Assembly (NCBI RefSeq): GCF_018446385.1
Contig: NC_055987.1
Coordinates: forward strand, 34,607,202 to 34,671,201
Length of the DNA: 64,000 nucleotides
Reading direction: 5' to 3'
From: Zingiber officinale
Lineage: Eukaryota > Streptophyta > Magnoliopsida > Zingiberales > Zingiberaceae
The notes beneath the pieces were generated by a model. It was not told the DNA's origin. It saw only the letters and a list, made by a program, of their open reading frames with translations, and searched no databases. This document shows positions 10,645 to 21,018 of this stretch, in pieces. The position numbers were made by a program, and so were the translations under genes. Every line of letters starts with the position of its first letter. The first letter of the stretch is position 1.

Positions 10645-10844
10645 CCAGGTGGATCAAGGTTGATCGGACACCTGGTGGAGATAAGTCCAAGTGGGTCAAG
10701 GATAACCAGACACTTGGCACGAGGAGAAAAGTCCAAGTGGGTCAAATGGAGTGATTGGACACTTGGTGAGAGAGTCCTAGAAGGTCAAGGGTGACCGGAT
10801 GCTAGGAATAATGTACCAACAGGTCATGGTTGACCGGATGTTGG
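10645..10844 (+). repeat. Five hairpin repeats with covarying arms
   Basis: Arms are CCAGGTG/CACCTGG (10645, 10669), CCAAGTG/CACTTGG (10687, 10711 and again 10733, 10760), CCTAG/CTAGG (10776, 10802) and CCAACA/TGTTGG (10816, 10839). Between the arms is a GGTCAA...TGACC(GGA) core similar to the one in the Sirevirus 3' LTR at 7697-7862. Confidence 0.85.
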
Positions 10845-10884
10845 TTTAGGGGACTTTGGACTTGGTTTTGGGCAAAAACCATGA

Positions 10885-11215
10885 GCTGGATCGATCAGCC
10901 GATCGATTGGCTCATGCCTAATCGATCGGCTGATCGATTGGGCGAGTCCCCGCGACAAGCCTTCTCCCAATCGATCAGTGGATCGATTGGGGAGAAGTAT
11001 TGCGCGAACAGAAAGCCTCCCAATCGATCGACCAATCGATTGGGAGCCTCCAATCGATCGGGCGATCGATTGAGAGGTGGGTTCTCGCGCGATGAGTCCT
11101 GGATCGATCGGTTGATTGATCCAGGCGATTTTCAAGAGCACAGAGGCGCTCTGGATCGATCGGCCGATCGATCCAAAGCCTCCCCAATCGATTGGGAGCA
11201 ATCCAATCGATTGGG
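10885..11215 (+). repeat. Cluster of GATCGAT palindromes
   Basis: About eight hyphenated palindromes of the type (A/G)ATCGATC-N2-4-GATCGAT occur in 330 bp, for example tcgatcagccgatcgatt near 10891. Because the block is palindromic, it gives overlapping open frames rich in Asp/Arg/Ser/Ile on both strands. These are not genes. Confidence 0.85.
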
Positions 11216-11663
11216 ATTCGGCCGTTGGTGTGATTTTTAACCGTTGGCGAGCGTTTCTCTAGAGAGAACTTCCACGGCTTTGATTCTTTCTCTACAGCGA
11301 CTTCACAACCACTTCTCCACAGCTCTCACTGCCAATTCTTGAAGATTCTTGGAGGCTTGTGCTGGTGCACGCCCAAGTCAAGAGGCAAGGAAGAAGTTAG
11401 GGTTAGGGTTTCTTGTGCAAACTTGTAAGATCTCATTGTATTTTGTTTTCCTTTCCTTTCTTCTTGTACTGAGAGCTTATAAGGCTTCTCCGCCTTCGGT
11501 AGTTACCGTAAAGGAGTGTTTTTCATAGTGGAGGGTGCGTGAGTGTGTTGTTCTTGTTTCTTGTATCTTTTCCGCTGCTATCATCTTGAAGAAACAAGCA
11601 ACGAAGAGCACAACGAGCGTGAAGAACTATTCACCCCCCTCTAGCTACATTTCGGTCCCAACA

Positions 11664-11945
11664 ATTGATTCTCAAAAATTTATAATTTGGAGTTCACGCC
11701 ATCATGAGTCTAATGTCTATATACTTATATTTACATTTCTCCATATCATGGAGTCGACCGCCGCTAAGATATAGATCTATTTTTTTTAAAGAAAATAATA
11801 AAAAATAAACTAAGATATTTTCGTTATTATTTCTCATATATATTTTCCATCTAAATCCTGAACTAATGGTATATTATAGCAGTTACGAATTTGTAACTAC
11901 TACACAATTATAATTTCGTAATAGCTATAATTAAACTCTCACATA
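11664..11945. other. Intergenic AT-rich stretch
   Basis: No supported gene. Nearby sequence repeats words such as tatagc and aaatcgtaa in both orientations, which may be an older decayed inverted-repeat transposon around the MITE. Confidence 0.4.
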
Positions 11946-12176
11946 CTTGTTATAGCAAAGTCGGATCCTCTGTCCCCAAATTTCTCTGTCCCCGTGTCCC
12001 CTTACCGATCGAACGAATTAGATTACATCTCAAGGATTCCTTGCACATCACGAGGATACTGCATACATCTTAAAGATGCCATGATGCCTTGAGATATAAT
12101 CTGATCCATCCGATCGACAAGGGATACGGGGACAGAGAAATTTGGGGACAGAGGATCCGAACTGCTTGTTATAGCA
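11946..12176. mobile_element. MITE with long terminal inverted repeats and 12-bp flanking direct repeats
   Basis: A 207-bp unit (11958-12164) has inverted ends of about 45-50 bp (cggatcctctgtcccc, then aaatttctctgtccccg, inverted at the other end). It is flanked by cttgttatagca at 11946-11957 and again at 12165-12176. The size, absence of coding sequence and direct repeats of 9-12 bp fit a non-autonomous DNA transposon, most likely Mutator-like, whose duplications are 8-11 bp. The assignment is an inference; the inverted repeats and flanking repeats are directly visible. Confidence 0.75.
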
Positions 12177-12830
12177 GCTATGAAATCGTAAATATTATAT
12201 AATGAATATTAAGTAAACTTTAAGAGATTATAACTTTTGACTTGAGTTGAATTATGGAATGTACAATATATCAAATCGAAATTTATTTAAACATTTATTT
12301 TCTATTACTATGCGTACCTTGTAGCGGGTCACTCATAGGCCCAAAATATAACGTTTAAAGTATTTTTACAGATTTCGAAGAATTTTAGGCTTATTTATTA
12401 AGATTATTTTCATATTATAATAGTTATAAAATCGTAGTTGCTATAACTATTGTAATTATAACCGCTATAAAATCGTAATTACTAAAATATATATATAGCA
12501 TATATGATTTCGTAGCTGATATAATGTGATAGATCGATGTTGTAATAGTTATGATTTTATAATTGATATGATGTGGCCGACTGATTTAAAATTTAAATAG
12601 AAAATATAAATGGATAATACTAAAATTAATATTGAAAGATAGTTATATTATTTTTATATTTTATAAAGGGCGCTCTCAACTTATGCCCCCGTAAAAAAAA
12701 CTGTGACATTTAATCTAAAAGAAAAAAACAAAGTAAAATCTTTATCAATTCAAACAAGTGTTAGAAAAAAAGAAGTATATTCCTGCTCCATTACTCCAGG
12801 ACTCCAAGCTTGATTCTCACTCGCCTCACC
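12177..12830. other. AT-rich region upstream of the RALF gene
   Basis: No gene is seen. Repeated gctataaaatcgtaatt-like words occur in both orientations at 12180-12560. The last 200 bp is the presumed RALF promoter. Confidence 0.4.
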
Positions 12831-12838
12831 TTATAAAC
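12831..12838 (+). promoter_or_regulatory. Probable TATA box of the RALF gene
   Basis: TTATAAAC lies 111 bp upstream of the RALF ATG, in a C-rich context typical of a plant core promoter. Confidence 0.5.
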
Positions 12839-12911
12839 CTCCTTCATCCATTAATTCCTACCTTCTCTTTCTTGTGTGTGCCAAAAAAGAGGGCCTTTCT
12901 TTGCCTTTCCA

Positions 12912-12935
12912 CTCTCTCTCTCTCTCTCTCTCTCT
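12912..12935 (+). repeat. (CT)n microsatellite in the RALF 5' UTR
   Basis: About twelve CT units lie 14 bp before the ATG. CT-rich leaders are common in plant genes. In the frame of the ATG this stretch encodes a run of Leu/Ser, which falsely extends the open frame upstream. Confidence 0.9.
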
Positions 12936-12948
12936 TCACCGTGAAATT

Positions 12949-13302
12949 ATGGCGAAGCTACTGCCGGTCTCCCTCCTCGTCGCTGCCCTCGCCGTCGTCG
13001 CCACCGCACTGGCCCCGGACGCGGCCAGTGGGGCCGCCGTGGATCTCCCCCTCGGCTGGATCCCCGCCCTTTCCGGCTGCCGCGGCACCATTGCGGAGTG
13101 CCTCGCGGGCGAGGAGTTCGACCTCGGATCGGAAGTCAGCCGCCGCGTCCTCGCCACCACCAACTACATCAGCTACGGAGCCCTCAGGCGCGACACCGTC
13201 CCGTGCTCCCGTCGAGGCGCTTCCTATTATAACTGCCGCCCGGGCGGCCAGGCTAACCCCTACTCCCGCAGCTGCTCCGCCATCACCCAGTGCCGAGGTT
13301 AG
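12949..13302 (+). CDS. RALF: RALF (rapid alkalinization factor) peptide hormone precursor
   Basis: This is the precursor of a secreted cysteine-rich hormone. Family members bind CrRLK1L receptor kinases with LLG co-receptors at the cell wall and alter apoplastic pH, growth and reproduction. The ATG at 12949 gives 117 residues with a hydrophobic signal peptide at about 1-22. The ORF extends upstream to 12874, but only through CT-repeat sequence. A dibasic subtilase (S1P-type) site RRVL at 65-68 releases a mature peptide of 49 residues. It has the receptor-binding YISY motif at 73-76, a PCSRRGASYYNC stretch, four cysteines at 86, 96, 109 and 115 (two disulfides) and an RG C-terminus. Two further cysteines (44, 51) lie in the propeptide. 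The gene is intronless, as is usual. It is strongly GC-rich, unlike its AT-rich surroundings. It appears intact and is the best cellular gene in the window. Confidence 0.95.
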   Translation: MAKLLPVSLLVAALAVVATALAPDAASGAAVDLPLGWIPALSGCRGTIAECLAGEEFDLGSEVSRRVLATTNYISYGALRRDTVPCSRRGASYYNCRPGGQANPYSRSCSAITQCRG

Positions 13303-13846
13303 ATGTATCCTTTGCAGATCTATGCTTTGGTGTGAGAAAACACCTTTTTAATGAGGACAAAAAAGAGGAATTTCGTATGTGGTTTTGGTTGTTCTGTCGT
13401 AGTTTTGAATAATTGTTGCTGTAATTGATGATGATGTTGTTGTTCGATTGGTGTTGTAAACAGGTCATATACGATTCGTGTAAAAAAGAAACTAATTTCC
13501 TTGGAAATTTGATGCTTGAAAAAGCTTGCCCACTTGCTACTTCTATTTCTAGATCTGTATGCACAAAAGGTGGTTTATTCGTAACTTCGTCTGCAAGAAA
13601 ATGAAGTTTATTAGTAAAGTCAGTCTTTTTCTATGACAAAGTTTGATCTGTTTATCTTTAGAAAGCTCTTTATTTTTTGGTTTTGAATGGAAGACTAGCT
13701 AAAAGGATGGTGCCTCAAAGTTGTTTTCAACCACTAAAACCAAAGTAAAATCATAGAAAATGAGGTGGGTGATGAGCATTCAAATGTATTAGCATCAATT
13801 ATTGTGAATAATACTCTTTTCCTGATGGCTAGAGAGGATTAGATAG
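13303..13846. other. RALF 3' region
   Basis: T-rich sequence presumably includes the RALF 3' UTR. I see no clear canonical AATAAA close to the stop and no further gene. Confidence 0.4.
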
Positions 13847-14005
13847 TTACAATTTAACTGGAGGGTGGGGCAATGCATTACGATATAGAAATAACAGGCA
13901 GGTGAAGGTTGGTTACAATTTTAACTGGAGGGTGGGACAATGCATTACGATATAGAGATAACAGGCAGGTGAAGGTTGGTTACAATTTTAACTGGAGGGC
14001 ATTTC
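13847..14005 (+). repeat. Tandem duplication, period 66-67 bp, about 2.4 copies
   Basis: Copies start at 13847, 13913 and 13980 with ttacaatttaactggagg and continue caatgcattacgatatag. They differ at a handful of bases. The third copy is truncated. No ORF spans it. Confidence 0.9.
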
Positions 14006-15105
14006 CACTCCCTTAGAAGTCCAAAAGGGTCAGCTGATCTTTAAATATCTTATGGCTGTTTCAGTGCATTATGCTTGACCTAGCTTGGGATTTTGGGTAT
14101 TGACTAATTGTTTCCTAGAAACAAAGAGACCTCAAACTTGCAAAAATGGGTAAAGATAACAATGTCAGGTTAGATTTTTGGCTATAGTCTTGTTTTTTTT
14201 TTTTTCTATTTTCTTTTTTGTTGAGGGAAAATATATTCTTGTTTTTGTAAAGGCAAATGCTTATGTCATGGTGGTTCATTAGATTCATTGCTTCAGCCTC
14301 TTTCTTTCGGATAAAGAAAAATAATGGCAACTTGTTGAAACAGCTAAGAATTTGAGTAGCGTTTCCTATTATTATGTCCAGCTCTTGAAAGTTATCGTGT
14401 GGATATAAAGCCAGCTAGAACCAGCTGTGTTTAGTACTATTAGGGTTTCGGTGTCCTTATAAAGTCATGCCCCTTCAATACTGATTTCTAGATTAGAGAA
14501 CAATGACCTGCCATGGAATCATCAAGATCAAGACTTTAATGCATATGATCATTTATGTCTCCCCCTTCTCATCTCACTAATGTATGTTTTCTTATATAAC
14601 TTGAGCTTTAATTTTTTACAGTTTACAGATCTCTTTAAGTATTGTGGTTAATATATGTTTTCCTAGTTGATGTATGCTTCTGAGATACTTTAAACATATG
14701 CACATTTATATTTGAGCTATTTAGTTTCTAGTTGTTGGATTGTTATTTAGGAGTTACAATAATTTTTCAAGACAATATCTAGCTGGCCCTGTTGTATTTG
14801 AGAAGTTAACTATATATTGATGATTGGTCACTTATCTATTGATAACTTTGGGTCACCTATTTGTTGGAGCAATTCGAGGAAATGATTTTAGGACACTATC
14901 AACATCAAGACACCGAAATGCAACAAGGGTCATTTCAGTTTTCCATAAGATTGGGCAGACAAAGGATCAGTCAGTTGGGTCAACATTGTGTTGTGGTCCT
15001 TCCAAAAATTGTCATTTCTGATAATGGCGAGCCACCTAAATTTTGCAGCAGTCATGAACTCTTCAAAGTATACTGACTGATACATTGGACCAGAAACACA
15101 TGGTT
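14006..15105. other. Intergenic region without a recognised gene
   Basis: AT-rich, with poly-T runs around 14190. Short ORFs at 14824-15127 on both strands show no domain or codon bias. No transposon ends are recognised. Confidence 0.4.
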
Positions 15106-15640
15106 CATGGTCCAATCCAGGCAACAATCGAACCAGGGGTGCTTTGATTATGACGTTATACCCTTTGACTGAGGTGCCAGGTGTCAGTCACTATAAAAAG
15201 TTTACCCATATAATTTTTACAACCGAACCAGGGGTGCTCTGATTATGACGTTGTACCCTTTGACTTAGGTGCCAGGTTCGAACACTCCCTGTGCAGGCTC
15301 TTATCAATTAAGTGGTACCGTTCATCCAAAAATCCCTTCGGGAGTTTTTGATAAGGGGTCGTTTCGGCGGTGGTGTCGGTCACTATAAAAAATTTACCCA
15401 TACAATTTTTTTTTCCCCTCGAGGTGGTGCAATGGTTAAGGCATAAGGTGTTGTCACATGAGGTTTTGGGGTCGAAATTCGGCATGACCGAATATAACCT
15501 CTCCCATGTCTTGGCCATTTGCACTAATGGCTAGTAGTCATCCGTGATTTACTTCCTCTGTGTTGGCCTAGGGACGGGTTGATGGAGACGCTGAGGGCGA
15601 ATGAATCGCCTTTTTTTTGCCCCATGGTCCAATCCAGGCA
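15106..15640 (+). mobile_element. Composite tRNA-derived SINE insertion with 18-bp target duplication
   Basis: The word catggtccaatccaggca occurs at 15106-15123 and exactly again at 15623-15640, so 15124-15622 (499 bp) is one insertion. The distal 210 bp (15412-15622) has a plant SINE structure: a pol III A-box-like tggtgcaatggttaaggc at 15424, a B-box-like gggtcgaaattc at 15469 and a terminal T run. The proximal part holds two related units (15127-15213 and 15217-15411), both with gtgct(t/c)tgattatgacg and cactataaaaa. The second has its own B-box-like ggttcgaacac. A long duplication is expected for LINE-mediated retroposition. Confidence 0.78.
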
Positions 15641-17040
15641 GGTCTCATCTGCTGCAATTGTGATACTTCACGTCTTTGTCTACCGTGAGGGTATTTTCAT
15701 CTTACCCTGCGATTTTCTTAATCATCAAACGGTAGGCCACTTGATCCTTTGCTTTTGTTTGATGTCCTTTTCAGAAACTTTCTTTCGAATCTGTGGAAAT
15801 TCACTAAAATTTATTGTCTCTAGAGTAAAGGTAAAAGCAAGCAACAAGCATTGTTTTTTTCATCAATGGAAGAGATAAGTGGTTTTTTGTGCACTGCATC
15901 TAGGTGATGCTAAAGAATTAAGTTTAGGGATAAATAATATATGAGTTTCACTAAAGATGAATATTTTGAAAGTCAGTTTTAAGGGTTATGCTTTGAATTT
16001 ATCAGAAAAAGACACACCTAGATTATCTTAAAAAAGCAAAAATTCTTTGCTCTTCTTCATTCTTATCTAGGTAATATCAATATCTTCTTCTTCCTCCGCC
16101 AATAGTCAGCCCTGTAGACTCTACATCGACCACTGTGGCGCTGTCCTCCGCCACTGTCGGTGCCTCTGCTTTTCCCTTGCCTCCGACATCGCAACATGCT
16201 AGGACCTTCGTCTTTGTGTACATCTCTACTTCTGCATGCCCTCACTTTTAAAAAGAAGATAAAGTTACTTGTTGGTTATTTGGAAGTAGTATGACGACCT
16301 TCTAAACCAACAATCTCGAATGGGATGCTGACGGATGAGTTTCTCAAATAACGTGGATTTGATTTTCTGCGGTGCAAATAAATGTTTGTGATGTTTGAAT
16401 CACGTGTAATGTTGGGTTGTTCTCCGTGATCCATGTTTTTTTATTGTGCAAAAGGTGAAATGTTCGTCCTAACGCCTTCATTAACTAATCACATAGTTAA
16501 TACGAAGGAGATAAATAAAAAAATTATAAATAGCAAATACATGAAAGGATCTTTTTTAATTCTCAGTATTTCGTCGAGGATCGACTCTTGACTCTATTGC
16601 GGAAAATTTTCATAGAATCGACTCTTAACTCTATTGTGAAAAATTTTAAGGTTCGGATTATAGAGTTTCAGATAAAAATTTTCTAATTTAAATTGTTTTT
16701 TTTTTTTGATAAAATCGACTAAAATTGAATTATCGTATCAGATTATTTTTAACATCCTACCTGTTTTTTTTTCGAATGGCAAAATTTTAATTGATAGGCA
16801 AGCTAACTTGTAAGGTAGCAATTGTAAAAATATATTTATTTGGTAAAATTTTATGAGAATCGAATGATATACAAAATCACTTTGTCATACCATAGATATT
16901 TCTAACGGTTTCTTTAATTATATTTTACTGAAGATTTCTCTAATATATTTATATTTTCCTTTTAACGAATAGATCAAACTGATATGACATTCCAAGTTAA
17001 AAAGTATCAGTATCCTAAGGCTAATGCATATAATTATCTC
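15641..17040. other. Intergenic region without a recognised gene
   Basis: AT-rich sequence with small ORFs and no recognisable domain. A short internal duplication of a tcgactctt(g/a)actctattg block starts at 16581 and 16618. I see no transposon ends. Confidence 0.4.
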
Positions 17041-17871
17041 AATTGAACGGTCAACAGATTGGATCCTTCATTCGACCAGATCCTTTGGATGATTGGAGTT
17101 TCGGATCGAGTCAGTATCTTCCAGAGCAAAGTCTTCTTTATCACTTAGGCTACCATGATCAACTATTCCAGCCAAGTTATCCAACCGTACTAATCTATGG
17201 TCTGATCGGACAAACTGTACACTTGGTCTAATCAAACTCAATAGCCAAACTGAAAGGCCGAATGGAAGAGAAATCCCCGACAACATTTCCTAAATCTGAC
17301 TTCGTGGCTCTTGCAAGCAATAGTTGGTCGGGATTTATGAAGGACTTGGTCAGCTCGCTAGGTGAGCATATTAATATGGACCCCTTAATCCAATGGTCTC
17401 ATATTCCTTTTTGGTGTTTTATACCACGAAGGACAGAGGATATTCTGCATGCAAGTTGTACACTAAAAGCTTCCAACCTGTCAAACACAGGGATTACATG
17501 TCCATTTTAAGAAAGGTGTCAGAGTAACATTATGATCTGCCCTTTTTTGGAAGCGTTTTGAGATTCATGCATAAACAAACAATAACATTATAAAGGGGGT
17601 CCCTGTCTACAGGCGTAGGTACGCGAGGTGACGCTACACAACTTTAGATACTCATTGCTATTGTTCATTTACAGTTCACCATCTTCAATCGGATCATTAA
17701 CTTGAGCGTCGGAGGGTCTATGCCGGAGATCTCCTCCTCAGCCCCATTGCTAACGCTCCTTCTAACATACAAGACCACTTGGAGTACTTTTTGCTAAATC
17801 AGAGTCTAAGCAGTTAACATCAGAGCCACTTTCCCAGCCACTCATCTTCTCCACTTTCGGACAAGATCATA
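17041..17871 (+). repeat. LTR of a Tat-type Ty3/gypsy element (left end not located)
   Basis: The right end is placed just before the primer-binding site at 17872. The last 250 bp carries the conserved R/U5-like landmarks ttgagcgtcggagggt and gctaacgctcc seen in plant Tat-group LTRs. The left border is a guess: I cannot see a clear TG terminus near 17041. Confidence 0.5.
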
Positions 17872-17890
17872 TTTGGCACCATCTGTGGAA
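17872..17890 (+). promoter_or_regulatory. Primer-binding site of the Tat-type element (decayed)
   Basis: tttggcaccatctgtggaa matches the Tat-group primer site form tttggcgccgtctgtgg-aa except for two CG-to-CA changes, the pattern of methyl-cytosine deamination in an old copy. Confidence 0.72.
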
Positions 17891-18117
17891 ACTCTACCTA
17901 CATCTGAAATGTGAAGATGGATGAGACTGAATGACTCACTACAGTAACTTTGTCGCAAGAAGATTTGGAATTGCTCATAGCCACCCGAGTGGCTAGATTG
18001 TGTTGGTGCAAGAAGCATCTGATGATCGAACCTGTGTTTTGATTATGTCAAAGGGCCCAAAATTAAGTTGTTTTGTTATTTAATGTGTTTGAATGAGTTT
18101 ACAGGAAAGTCCTAAGT

Positions 18118-18450
18118 ATACTTAGGAAAAGTCCTAGCTATGGCTAGGTAGGTGGAAAACCCTAGGGGGTGGTAACCCTAGGTGAGGAAAAGTCCTAGCT
18201 GTGGTTATGCAAAGGTAAAACCCTAGGGGGCGGTAACCCTAGGTCCTAGGGGGTGGTAACCCTAGGCCGAAAGTTTTGGCAAGTCGAGGACTTCGAGCAA
18301 AAGTCCTAGAGTCGAGGACTCTAGGTGGAAAGTCCTAGTGTCACGAACCAGGTGAAAAACTAGATGGGTCATGGAGCGGACGTCCAGCGGAAAGTCCTGG
18401 AGCCTCGGGCGCTGAGCAAAAGTCCAGTTGGTCTGGAGGATTAACTAGCA
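18118..18450 (+). repeat. Hairpin repeats in LTR A
   Basis: Repeated agtcctag units include a perfect 9-bp stem CCTAGAGTC/GACTCTAGG (18305-18313 with 18317-18325) and several CCTAGGG...CCCTAGG pairs at 18161-18266. They lie at the same distance from the LTR start as the hairpins of the other Sirevirus-type LTRs. Confidence 0.75.
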
Positions 18451-18554
18451 ACAGGTAAACTCTCCTGAGTAGAGTAGGTGAGGATGCGCTCTCCGGTGAG
18501 GGAACAGTAGACGTCGGTTCGACCTAGGGTTTTCGGTCGGGAATCCAAAGTTAG

Positions 18555-20382
18555 TGTTGGGATTTTCGGGCCGCGAAAATCGCTTTTTCGCATCGTGGAA
18601 ACCCCGAAATCCCCGCCACCGGATCCGTGCGAAGAATAAAATTTCGAAAAACTACGAGTACGAGTTTACAAACTCTAGATCTACATTAGAGTATGAGTTT
18701 TACCCTTGATGCGTGCCTTTCGCAAATCCCGCTTGTCCAAAGGTGTCGGATCTCAAGATTGTTAACGTAGACAACCCTCTAGAAGTATCCACACGAACAA
18801 ATCGATGGAGGGAGAACCTTAGAGTGTGCTAGCACTCCAAGAAGGTCTCGGCAATAGAGAGGAGAGGGAGAGAGGAATTGGAGCAAGGAAGAAGATGATG
18901 GAGTAATGCCTTGAATGAAAATGAATCCCATTCATTCCCCTTAGTGGCCGGCCACAGCATTGTAACTCCTCTCATTTAATGTGGCCGGCCACATTAAAGC
19001 AAAGGGAATTTGTAACTTCCATTAGGTGGCACATAAATGTGTTAACTATGATGATGTGGCACATCATCATTGGCCACTTAATGCCAAGTCACAAATGATG
19101 TGGCATAAAGTCAAGTCAAACTTGACTTTTCCTCTTCCTCTCAAGTCAAGTCAAACTTGACTTAATCTCTCTCATGGTTGATCTAATCCAACCATTTAAT
19201 TCAAGCCAATTTAATATAATGAATCTAATTCATTTAATTAAATTGATTCAATGAGTCATAATCTAAATTAGACTCATTGAACACATGAATCAACTTGAGT
19301 CCAACTCAATTAGCCCAATTAGGATTACTCTTAATCCAATTTGATTCATCACATGAATCTAATCCTCTTGGTTCATCATATGAACCTAATCTCCATCTAA
19401 TTGTCCTTAGTGTGTGACCTTATAGGTTCTTGTAACGTTGGCAATGCCCCTAAACTCATTTAGGAGCATAAGTAATGAGCAATATCTAGCAACACATCAT
19501 TACTACCCAAGTTACAAGAATGTTGAGATCCAACATCACCTTGTGACTACTAATTGTGACTTCTCAAAATATATGACAAGTGTCCTTCTATCCTAGACAT
19601 CTAGATTGATCAATGTGAGACATAGACCGTGTCATCCTCTAACCAATTTAAATCTTGATCTCCAAGTAGACTCACTAAATCAAATGAGCTCAATATCTCA
19701 TATTGACTCATTTGGGCATGGCCATGCAATTCGTGGTCTCACTCTATCAAGAATATCGATGTCTCTCCCGTCATATAGGAGGGATAGATCCCATCTATAT
19801 CACTCACATCCCTCTGCATAATTCGTTACATACCCAGTAATCGCCTTTATAGTCCACCCAGTTACGGGTGACGTTTGACGAAACTAAAGTACATAACTCC
19901 TTATGTAGGGATCCATGGTGACTTCAGGTCTAAGGACTAGTAGTCATACTAATAGCCACATGAGAAAGTATATGCCACTCATATAACGATCCATGATACT
20001 TTCTCATGACGGGTCATTCAGTATACATTCTCCAATCCATACCCATGTGTCAACTTGATATCTTTATATCCATGACTTGTGAGATCTAGTCATCGAGTTG
20101 ACCTACATGCTAGTCTTATTACATTAACATTGTCCCTGAATGTTAATACTCAACTAGGAATGATTAAGAGTAGTGTTCCCTATATCATCTCACTATCGAT
20201 TTAACCAATCGATTGATATAGGTAAGAGCCTTCTACTCAAGGACGCTATTATACTTAGTTTATTTGGCACCAATACAAGTAAGTATAATAATCAAAACAA
20301 ACGCTTTTATTTATATAAAAATATGATACAACAAGTCCATAATACAATCATCAAATGATTGACTCTAGGGCTCTAACTAACA
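18555..20382 (-). mobile_element. Solo LTR B, copy 2
   Basis: A complete 1828-bp LTR: on the minus strand it starts TGTTAGTTAGAG at 20382 and ends ATCCCAACA at 18555. The flanks are GTTAG (18550-18554) and GTTAA (20383-20387), a target duplication with one mismatch. It sits inside LTR A, whose sequence continues on both sides. It has no internal coding sequence. It defines family B, with copies at 8602-10412 and 59735-60854. Confidence 0.85.
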
Positions 20383-21018
20383 GTTAAAACCGGACAGTCC
20401 GATGACTGTCAAATACTTTATTTTACATATCTATATTGTGATAACTTTGTTTTGTAGGTTATGTTGGTTTGTTGGACTAACGTATTTTACAGGAAGTAAA
20501 TTGGGCATTCTCGCCTCGGGTAGCATACAGAGACAACCTCATAGCAAGACGTGAGGGCACCCTCCATGCATTAGAAGCGCCCTCAAGAGGATAGGTAGCG
20601 ACGAAGAGAAAGCTTATCCACACGCGACTGACCCGGGCATTGGAGGCGCCCTCAATGAGGTTAAGGGCGCCCTCAACAGGCTTTATAAGACAGGTTCGAG
20701 CAGTAGCAAAGGAACAACTCAAATCTGTGATCTTTCTTCTATGTATTGCTAGAAAACGTTTCGATAAAGCTGTGATAAGACATCGACAATCCGAAGCTTC
20801 AAAATCTACTATTTTCATTGTCGGTATAACTTTCGTTACGATTTTACTGTACTTAATCGTTGTACTATAAACTGTAATATTTTTGGATTGATAGTGATTG
20901 GCCAAAGTAAATGCTCAATGAGTGTGGGCCTTGGAGTAGGAGTCGCCCTATGCTCCGAACCAAGTAAAAACTTGATGTTTGCATATTTGCATTATTATTT
21001 ACTTTTTCGCTGCGTTTT

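Larger units (their letters stand above)
10413..11663 (+). repeat. Sirevirus-type LTR family D, right-hand part
   Basis: The stretch ends with attcacccccctctag and ...CCCAACA at 11663, the standard Sirevirus LTR tail. It holds tandem short hairpins (agtgagtgaag cores, 10430-10620), five larger hairpins (10645-10844), a block of GATCGAT palindromes (10885-11215) and a U5-like gene-poor tail. Its left part is displaced by the family-B LTR that ends at 10412. Thus D contains B copy 1, which contains the Sirevirus: three insertion levels. The ORFs on both strands at 10824-11240 are palindrome artefacts. Confidence 0.75.

Noticed and set aside
10824..11240. Long overlapping ORFs on both strands with Asp-Arg-Ser repeats
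   Set aside because: Produced by GATCGAT palindromes, which read similarly on both strands; no protein-like features.
11395..11413. Telomere-like ttagggttagggttt
   Set aside because: Fewer than three units inside an LTR; plant telobox-like words are common and this is not an interstitial telomere.
12758..13351. A 197-codon frame overlapping RALF
   Set aside because: A shadow frame of the GC-rich RALF gene and CT repeat; it shows no homology, while the RALF frame has all family motifs.
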